Source of the DNA: Lenzites betulinus
Taxonomy: Eukaryota > Basidiomycota > Agaricomycetes > Polyporales > Polyporaceae
Length of the DNA stretch: 64,000 nucleotides
Reading direction: 5' to 3'
Assembly: GCA_022264855.1 (NCBI GenBank)
Contig: JABYQU010000060.1
Location: forward strand, 124,001 to 188,000
The notes beneath the pieces are model-generated. The model searched no databases and was not told the origin of the DNA. It worked only from the letters and a program-made list of their open reading frames with translations. Below are positions 56,481 through 64,000 of the stretch, in pieces. Within the stretch, counting starts at the first letter, position 1. Each line of letters begins with the position of its first letter. Both the position numbers and the translations under genes were made by a program.

Positions 56481-58854
56481 ATGTCGCTCGAGACTACGTC
56501 GCAGGATGATCACAAGGATCCGAACGACCATAAGGATCCGAGCGACCACGAGGATCCGGTCGATGTTATTGTTCAAGACTCCAAAGAGACTTACCATCCA
56601 GATGTAGACACTTCAAGTGTCGATGAGCGCGAGCTCATGAGACGGATTGACTTGCACGTAGTCCCATGGCTTGCGGTTCTATATCTCCTCAACTTCCTCG
56701 ATCGCACCAATGTCGGAAATGCCAAGGTTAGCAATCCTTCCTCGACCAGGCAACTTGTCGCTGACCATAACTTTTATACCCCTAGCTATACAACATGACA
56801 GAGGATTTACACATATCCGACGAACAATACCTCCTAGCACTCACTGTATTCTTCTTCCCGTATTCTCTTCTCGACGTATGTCTGCAATATTCTGACGCTT
56901 GCAAGTTCTTAACCGTCGAATAGCCCCTCAGCAATATTGCACTCAAGAAGCTACGCCCTTCATTGTGTCTGTCATCTATCATACTACTATGGGGTATCAT
57001 CATGGTGCGTCCAATCTCCTGTTCATTTGTGCCAACGCCGCTAATGGAAAAGCTAGACTCTCCACGGCATAGTCACCAATTACGCAGGCTTCATCGGTAC
57101 AGCTCCCTCATTACCTGCGTTTAGAACGCCACATTGATCCCCCACAGCTCTCCGCGTTATGCTAGGAGTCGCTGAAGCAGGCTTGTATCCCGGCATCATC
57201 TTCTATCTCTCCTGGTAAGTGTATGTCGCACGTTTCTTCAGTCATTTTACTCAGTCATGCAGTTGGTACAAACGCAATGAGCTTGGGGCCCGTTTGGGCG
57301 TGTTCATCTCCTCAGCTACGCTTGCCGGAGCATTCGGTGTGTCCGTAATCATTCGGCTACTCTCCCCATATCGTTCTTACCAGTTACGACGACGCTAGGC
57401 GGGCTCCTCGCTGCGGCAATTCACAATATGGATGGTATCGGAGGCAGACCGGGCTGGGCATGGATCTTCATCCTCGAGGGACTGCTCACGGTCACCTTCG
57501 CGGTGGCGTCGGTTTTCATCCTTTCCGACTTTCCAGATACTGCGGGATTTTTGAGCGAGACGGAGCGTAAGTCATCTCATGATGTACACACTACTAAGGG
57601 CATACTAAACGAGTCGTGACATATGTTCTAGGCGTTTGGGTCGTCCGCCGCCTACAAGCAGACCTGAAGTTCAGTGCTGGTGGTGAGGAGTTCCAGACGA
57701 AGTATCTCTGGCAGGGCATTGCCGATCCCAAGACATGGCTAGCAAGTATGCCGCCTTCTTCCTCTACTTTACCCCATTCTGACGGTGACGTTGTATACGT
57801 AGTGGGTATACAGATGGGGTTGTGAGTGTTCCAGTATCGATGTCGCTCTTCATAGTTTCTGACGATCATTTCAGCGATGGCCCGCTCTTCGCATTCTCAA
57901 TATTCACTCCCGTTATCATCAACCAACTAGGCTTTCAAGCCACCGCCGCAAATTTGCTATCGGTACCTGTCTATGCGTGGGCGTGTGTTGTTACCGTCTT
58001 CGTCGGGTTTCTTGGAGATAGAGTGAAGTCCAGGGCTGCGGTCAATCTGTGAGTACCGTATCTCCAACGATCTTCTTTGTTGCTGAGCGACTGTCAGCGT
58101 GCTATTTGGAAGCGGTAAGACTCCGAGTAGCTAGTCACCAGCTCGCTCGGGCTAACGTTATGTAGGTCTTGTAGGCTATATCATACTCATATGCTCGACC
58201 AACTCGGCCTTGTCCTACTTCGCTGTATACCTGGCTGCATCGTAAGTCGGCTCGTTCACAACTCTGACCCTTGATTTTGACTAATTGTGCACAGGTCGAT
58301 ATATCCCACCATTCGTATGCACCAGCCTTTACCTCCTTCATAGATATGCCACACTAATCATCAACCTCATGGACAGCTAACACGATGTACGCCTAATTCT
58401 CAGCATCCTCCCGGAAGTCATACTGACGCCTACATAGTGCCTGGGTGTCGAGCAATATTGAAGGCTCCTACAAGCGCAGTGTCGTTCTAGGAATGACCGT
58501 TGGTTGGGGCAATCTGAACGGTGCAGTCTCGTCAAACGTCGTACGTCTCCCTTCCCCCTGGCTGGGCGTGTGCATTGATCATAGTTATACCAGTATCGGG
58601 ACGTTGACAAACCGCGGTACATGCTCGGACATGGTATCATACTCGCCTACATCGCCATCGGCTGGCTGTGCTCCCTGGGAATGTACGTCTACCTCAAACG
58701 AGAGAACGCCGCGCGAGAAGGAGGTGCTCGGGACGAAATCATCGACGGTGTGGACAGTAAAGATGCTCGGGAAGAGAACGGACGCTTTGAAAGCGTTGAG
58801 GCCGCCAAGCGTGAGAAGGGCGACCAATGGAGCCGGTTCCGGTATACACTATGA
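56481..58854 (+). CDS. ACS/Dal5-family MFS transporter, tandem copy A
   Basis: This belongs to the anion:cation symporter branch (Dal5 allantoate, Tna1 nicotinate permeases) with 12 expected transmembrane helices. I followed about 16 exons without a broken frame. The cytosolic N-terminus has three 18-bp repeats (DHKDPN-type) followed by DVDTSSVDERELMRRIDLHV and PWLAVLYLLNFLDRTNVGNA, the classic entry to helix 1. Other signatures are WYKRNELGARLGVFISSAT, GGRPGWAWIFILEGLLTV and the late NIEGSYKRSVVLGM-type GxxKR motif of the family. Exons of 19 nt (TGGGTATACAGATGGGGTT) and 10 nt (58377-58386) are needed to keep frame. The substrate is uncertain; a nitrogen-containing anion is typical. Confidence 0.87.
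56508..56561 (+). repeat. Three 18-bp tandem repeats in the coding sequence of copy A
   Basis: The units GACCATAAGGATCCGAGC-type (with slight variation) code for DHKDPN, DHKDPS, DHEDPV. The second transporter copy lacks this expansion and has only one KDPE-like unit in this position, so the repeat arose after duplication or was lost in copy B. Confidence 0.8.
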
Positions 58855-59409
58855 TCTTAGTCAACTGCTAAAGCGCTAACGCCCTGGATGTTATGTATGT
58901 ACGTAGTGATTACAGGGACGACATATTGAACTGGAGTGAGGGTTTAAGAAAGTACTAGGCAGGCCTCCACTACCAACAATCTCGGGTCAATACTCAACCC
59001 TATCTTCAAGATAATGTTGATACCGTCAGATCACGGTAAAGATATTCCAAGGTGATTCGGACGACCGGCGCGCAATTCCTTCACAGTTGTTATCGGGCTC
59101 ACTGGGAAGGTTTGCCCAGGGTGTTATCTCAGGCTGTGGATAGGACGGTCGCTTAGATATGTAGACTCGGGATCAGAAAGAGTGACGCTGTCGGACCACT
59201 GAGGGGAACTCCACGGCCCCAGTGACCCTTCAGCTTCCTTATATACAGATCAATGTACCATACTTGGGCCGGGATGCACGGAACACCACTCAGGTATTTG
59301 GTTGCTTCGCCTCCTTCTTCAAATACCCCGGACGAATTGATCGAATGAGTCGTCCTCTCTACTAGGAGCCTCAACCCTGCAGTTGGTACCCACCGACAAT
59401 AGCATCGAC
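58855..59409. promoter_or_regulatory. Upstream region of transporter copy B with several GATA cores
   Basis: This 555-bp spacer contains five GATAA/GATAG-type cores (59000-59006 reverse, 59010-59014, 59090-59094 reverse, 59124-59129 reverse, 59139-59143). Nitrogen-regulatory GATA factors (AreA/Nit2) bind such sites. About two would be expected by chance, so the support is modest. Confidence 0.3.
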
Positions 59410-61760
59410 ATGTCCTTCGAGAAGGAGTACAAGGATCCGGAAACCGTGGTAGTCCAAAACGCAGATAATGTTTTCCGCTCGGATGTCGACACTTCGGGCA
59501 TCGACGAGCGTAAGCTCATGAGAAGGATCGATTGGCATGTGGTACCCTGGCTTGCGGTTCTGTACCTTTTGAACTTCCTGGACCGCGGCAATATCGGGAA
59601 CGCCAAGGTTAGGCGAATCTTCTACGATATCCATGTTTCGTCAATCTGAGTCTGCAATCCTCCTAGCTGTACCATATGACGGATGATCTGCATATAACCG
59701 ACAAGCAATACCTCGTAGCGCTGACTGTGTTCTTCTTCCCGTACTCATTATTCGAGGTTGGTTCTTGCATTGATGACATCTGCCGACCCTATATGCTGAT
59801 CTGTAGCTTGATTAGCCACCGAGTAATCTTGCTTTGAAGAAACTACGCCCGTCATTATGGCTTTCGTTTATCATGTTGGTGTGGGGGATTACCATGGTAT
59901 GCGAACACGCATCCACATCTCTATTGCCTGCCTATCTAAAATCATCACGCCAGACTCTTCACGGTGTAATCACAAATTACGCTGGGCTAGTAGGTAGGAC
60001 AATTGACCTGGTTGTGTTAGGGGAGGTGTGCTGACAACACTCCAGGGTTACGCGTTCTTCTAGGACTAGCGGAAGCTGGCTTGTATCCTGGGATAGTTTT
60101 CTATCTTTCCTGGTATGTTCATTTGTGTCCCCCTAACACGGAATAAGCTCACATGTTTGCGCAGTTGGTACAAACGCAACGAACTAGGGACCCGTGTAGG
60201 CGTATTCTTCTCCTCGGCGACAATTGCAGGAGCCTTCAGTGAGCACCTCCAACCAATACGTAGCTGCGAAAGGTCTCATCACAACCCCTGTAGGCGGACT
60301 CCTTGCCGCGGCGATTCAAAATATGGATGGCGTCGGGGGGAAGCCCGGCTGGGCTTGGATCTTCATCCTGGAGGGGCTGGTCACTGTGATATGCGCGATT
60401 GCGTCTTTCTTCATCCTCTCAGACTTCCCAGATACTGCGAAGTTTCTGAACGAAACTGAACGTACGTCGTGGAACAGATTACTGTTATGGATATTTGAAC
60501 TGACTATCGTTAAGGTGTATGGGTCGTGCGTCGTTTACAGGCTGACATGAAGTTCAGCGCCGGCGGAGAAACTTTCAAAATGAAATATGTGTGGCAGAGC
60601 CTTGCCGATGTCAAGACATGGCTTGCAAGTGAGTTTCACGTTCGTCACATCATGCAAGGGCCGGCTTTTGATGTGTTCCGCAGTGGGCATCTACATGGGA
60701 TTGTGAGATAATTTTCGCATCCAGCCGGAGTCCTTCCAACTGACTGTGTTCCTAGTGACGGCCCCCTCTTCGCTTTCTCGCTCTTCACGCCGACTATCAT
60801 AAACCAGTTGGGGTTTGAGGCCACCGCTGCCAATCTGCTGTCGGTGCCAGTCTATGCATGGGCGTGCATAATGACGGTGGTCATCGGATTCCTGGGAGAT
60901 AGAGTCAAGACTAGGGCATGGATAAACCTGTGAGTACTCGTGCTCGTATCTAATCGCCATACGTTTCTAAGACTGCCTGCTACAGTGGACTATTCGGAAG
61001 TGGTGAGCTTACCTCGCGCGAGATGGCTCATGGGACCTCACTTACCGGAACTTCGTGCTCAGGTCTTGTGGGCTACATCATCCTCATCTGCTCAACCAAC
61101 CCATCGTTATCGTATTTTGCCGTGTACCTGGCAGCCTCGTGAGTGTTGACCTCGAATTTCTCTGGCGAGAGTCAAAGCTGACCGAAGATACAGGTCCATA
61201 TATCCCACCATCCGTGAGTTGTGTCCATTCTGGTATTCGGAGTTGTCGCGCTAACCACCTGAAACATCCCCCGTCCACGACAGCCAACTCTGTGTAAGTT
61301 GTCTCCGCTGGTACCGAAGTGTATCACTGACAGTCATGCAGTGCATGGGTCTCCAGCAACGTCGAGGGGTCGTACAAGCGCAGCGCAGTCCTCGGCATGG
61401 CCATAGGATGGGGTAACCTGAACGGCGCAGTGTCATCGAACGTCGTACGTACTCCCATAATTCCACAAAGTCTCTGGACTTATCACCTCGCCACTTCAGT
61501 ATCGTGCCGTCGACAAACCGTGGTACAGGCTGGGCCACGGAATCGTACTCGCGTACATCGGCATCGGATGGCTTTGCTCGCTCGGGTACTACTTCTACCT
61601 CAGACGCGAGAACGCTGCTCGGGAGCGCGGAGAGCGAGACGAGGTGATCGACGGCGTAGACAACAAGCGTGCCCAAGAGAAGAACGGCCACTTCGAAAGT
61701 GTCGAGGCCGCGAAGAGTGAGAAGGGCGACCTTTGGAGCGGATTCCGGTACTCGCTGTGA
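59410..61760 (+). CDS. ACS/Dal5-family MFS transporter, tandem copy B
   Basis: This is a close paralogue of the preceding gene with the same exon pattern, most exons having counterparts of similar length. The N-terminus reads MSFEKEYKDPETVVVQNADN, then DVDTSGIDERKLMRRIDWHV and PWLAVLYLLNFLDRGNIGNA. Later signatures are WYKRNELGTRVGVFFSSAT, GGKPGWAWIFILEGLVTV and RVWVVRRLQADMKFSAGGE. A 10-nt exon (61284-61293) occupies the same place as in copy A. The frame is unbroken to the stop at 61758-61760 and the C-terminus (YFYLRRENAARERGERDEVI) is charged. Both copies look functional. The gene converges on AFG3, leaving 212 bp between the stops. Confidence 0.87.
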
Positions 61761-61972
61761 CCTTGTGCCGACGACTCACACGGTACCCTGTCCCCTCGGG
61801 GCGCGTTGTCGACTAGTGGGTGCTTTATTATGGTGAGTAGGGTTCGGAGGGATGTAGGATAGATACAGTGTTGAATACAAGCCTATCGCGTGCGGTATGA
61901 TATGTCCAGCGTGAGCACCCAAGGATTAGATCACAGAGACGTCGACAGATATGACCAGGTAACTAGTGCGGA

Positions 61973-64000
61973 CTACAGCTGCGACTCGTCTACCCGCTTT
62001 GCTGCCGGCGCGGGGTTCACCTCAGACGGCTCTGGGGTCTCCAGCGGTGGTGGTGCGCTGCGCTCCTGGCTGTTCTCCTCTAGCCACTTGTCCATCGCGT
62101 CCCTACGGTTCGCGAATGGCCGGCGGCCGAGCAAAGCAATCATATCCTCACTATTGTGTTGTCAGTATATGTGCATGTGAGATTGTATCAGACATACCGT
62201 GTGATTACCTCCTTTTCCAGGAGCAGCTGCGCGACCTTCTCGACATCGTCCTTGTGCTTGGTCAGTAGCTCCGTTGTCCTTTGATGTGCGGCACTAGCGA
62301 GGCGAGCATGAGCCAGGAATCGATTCATAATTAATAGTGGGCACTTACACAATCATCTTCCGGACCTCCGCGTCAAGCATCTCTGCCGTCTTCTCGCTGA
62401 AGGGCTTGACCAGCGACTCCGACGTCGCATTAGCACCGCCATAGCTAACGGGTCCAACGATGTTGTTCATGCCGTAGTTCGCAACGGCCTCAAACGCGAT
62501 CTTGGTGATCTTCTGCAGATCGTCCTGCGCACCGGTGGTAACGTTCTCGGCGCCGAAGAAGATTTCCTCAGACACGCGACCACCCAGGGTCATGCATATC
62601 CGGTCGAGCATTTGAGGTGTCGAGAGCAGGTAACGATCCGCAGGCAGGTACTGCAGATACGAACATTAGAATGAAGACGGACGAATAGCGATGTGATATA
62701 TAACTAACCTTCGCATACCCAAGTGCGCCGACGCCGCGAGGGATGATGCTGACCTTGAGGAGGGGGTCTGCGTGCTCGAGGAACCAGCCACAGATGGCGT
62801 GGCCCGCCTCGTGATACGCGACCGTCTTCTTCTCCTCCGGGCTCAACAGCCTGCTCTTCCGCTCCAGGCCGACGATGACACGCTCCAGGGCAGCCTCAAA
62901 GTCGTCCTCCGTGATCGCGTCATTGCCCACGCGCGCAGCGTGCAGCGCCGCCTCGTTACACACGTTCGCGATGTCGGCACCAGAGAAACCGGGAGAGAGC
63001 ACGGCGAGCTTCTCCGCGAACTTCGAGCGCTCGGGCAGCCCGTCGGAGAGGCGGAGCGGCTTGAGGTGAACCATGAAGATGCCAGTGCGACCAACGACGT
63101 CCGGACGATCAATAGCAATGTGCCTGTCAAACCGGCCGGGACGCATCAGAGCGGAGTCGAGCACGTCTGGCCTGTTGGTGCCGGCGAGGACAACGACGTG
63201 TTCCTGGGTGCCGAACCCGTCCATCTCGACGAGGAGCTGGTTGAGCGTCTGCTCGCGCTCATCGTTTCCGCCAAAGCCCTTGCCCTTCCCGCGAGACTTT
63301 CCAATGGCATCAATCTCATCAATGAAGATGATTGAGGGGGCGTTCTTCTTCGCTGTGGCGAACAGGTCGCGCACGCGGGAGGAGCCGACACCAACGAAAA
63401 GCTCGACGAATTCGGAACCAGAGACGGAGTAGAACGGCACGCCGGCCTCGCCTGCGGTAGCCTTCGCCAGAAGCGTCTTACCCGTACCCGGGGGACCCGA
63501 GAGAATAGCGCCTCGAGGAATCTTTGCTCCGAGCCGCTCGTACTTGGTGGGGTCCTTGAGGAAAGAGACAAACTCCATGATCTCGACCTTGGCCTCGTCC
63601 ATACCCGCAATGTCGTTGAAGCGGACCCTAACATCGGTCTGGTTGTTGAACATCCGCGCCTTCGACTTCCCGACACTGAAGAGACCTCCACCACCACTGC
63701 TTGCACCACCCGCGCGCCGGGAGAGGTAGATCATGATGCCCGCGAACAGGAGGGTGGGTCCAAAGCTGAGTAGGTAGTTGAACGTGGAGACCTCTTCGTG
63801 GTAGTAAACGGGAATACGTTCGTGCGAGGGGATGCTGAGCTCATGCTGCGCCTCATCGAGCTTCCTCTCGAACGCCTCCACAGAGCCGATCGAGAAGTAG
63901 TACTCGCCGCCAGCAGCCGCTGTCGGGTACATGGTGCCGGTTGCATTCGAGTGCAGCTTCACCCGGACCTTCGTGCGATTGACAACCGTCAAGCTGTCGA
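61973..64000 (-). CDS. AFG3: Mitochondrial m-AAA protease subunit, AFG3 type (5' end missing)
   Basis: The m-AAA protease is an inner-membrane hexamer, facing the matrix, that degrades misfolded membrane proteins and matures some precursors such as MrpL32. The visible part has four exons (62709-64000 truncated by the window edge, 62349-62650, 62198-62293, 61973-62150). The truncated N-terminus holds the extracted domain with [20 protein letters not shown] as the second transmembrane helix. The AAA domain has Walker A GPPGTGKT, Walker [13 protein letters not shown] and the second region of homology with RPGRFDRHI. The M41 zinc-protease motif HEAGH is intact, followed by the FtsH-type C-terminal helices ([20 protein letters not shown]). 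YTA12-type subunits share this layout; I prefer the AFG3 type but could not run a comparison. The C-terminal tail is Pro/Glu-rich. Confidence 0.9.

Noticed and set aside
1..64000. tRNA, rRNA, CRISPR or intact transposon
   Set aside because: No cloverleaf with intact A and B boxes, no rRNA-like stretch, no repeat-spacer array and no transposase or reverse-transcriptase motif was recognised by eye; a covariance-model scan would be needed to exclude a small RNA gene.

Overview
The window is nuclear DNA from a filamentous basidiomycete, most likely an Agaricomycete. The evidence is many short GT-AG introns (about 50-80 nt) in nearly every gene, a GC-rich sequence, and fungal-only families: a HapX-type bZIP regulator, a Byr4-type mitotic-exit GAP subunit, SLS1, an NRPS-like adenylation enzyme and basidiomycete BTB proteins. 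The species cannot be named from the sequence alone. I find 21 protein-coding genes. For 18 of them I rebuilt an exon model in which every junction keeps the reading frame; for VPS18 and the two ACS transporters I followed the splice pattern but did not tabulate every exon. No rRNA, tRNA, CRISPR array or intact transposon was recognised.

Layout: (1) 0.2-3.0 kb, SLX9 (minus) diverging from an SLC35F-type transporter (plus). (2) 3.5-5.3 kb, a stand-alone NRPS-like adenylation enzyme (minus). (3) 7.3-9.9 kb, a PPR protein (plus). (4) 10.1-12.0 kb, HapX (minus), with 3.7 kb of gene-free DNA upstream. (5) 15.7-18.3 kb, a GIT1-type glycerophosphodiester or phosphate MFS transporter in 19 exons (plus). 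(6) 18.6-24.7 kb, SLS1 (plus) converging on SPB1 (minus). (7) 25.1-28.1 kb, a BTB protein (minus) and a TMEM256/DUF423 membrane protein (plus). (8) 28.7-31.0 kb, an uncharacterised zinc-finger-like protein with an apparent frameshift (plus). (9) 32.7-35.6 kb, Byr4/Bfa1 (minus). (10) 36.2 kb, a zinc-knuckle fragment. (11) 36.5-44.5 kb, NRDE2 (minus) diverging from VPS18 (plus). (12) 45.0-49.3 kb, CGR1 (minus) diverging from an uncharacterised coiled-coil protein (plus). (13) 50.2-54.5 kb, SEC39 and NIP7 (both minus). (14) 54.8-61.8 kb, UreD followed by a tandem pair of ACS/Dal5-type transporters (all plus). (15) 62.0-64.0 kb, the 3' two-thirds of an AFG3-type m-AAA protease (minus, cut by the window edge).

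Most genes are housekeeping. Four act in ribosome assembly (SLX9, SPB1, CGR1, NIP7), three in mitochondria (PPR, SLS1, AFG3) and two in membrane traffic (VPS18, SEC39). The environment-responsive part consists of HapX (iron), the GIT1-type transporter (phosphate or glycerophosphodiester) and the UreD plus ACS-transporter block (urea or nitrogen).

I did not find a convincing new biological system. The most notable observations are extreme exon fragmentation in transporter genes (10-, 16-, 19-, 21- and 23-nt microexons and a GC-AG intron), an SLX9 gene whose first coding exon is only the ATG, an 11-bp motif found four times between 12.6 and 17.7 kb, and the apparent one-base frameshift near 28.94 kb.
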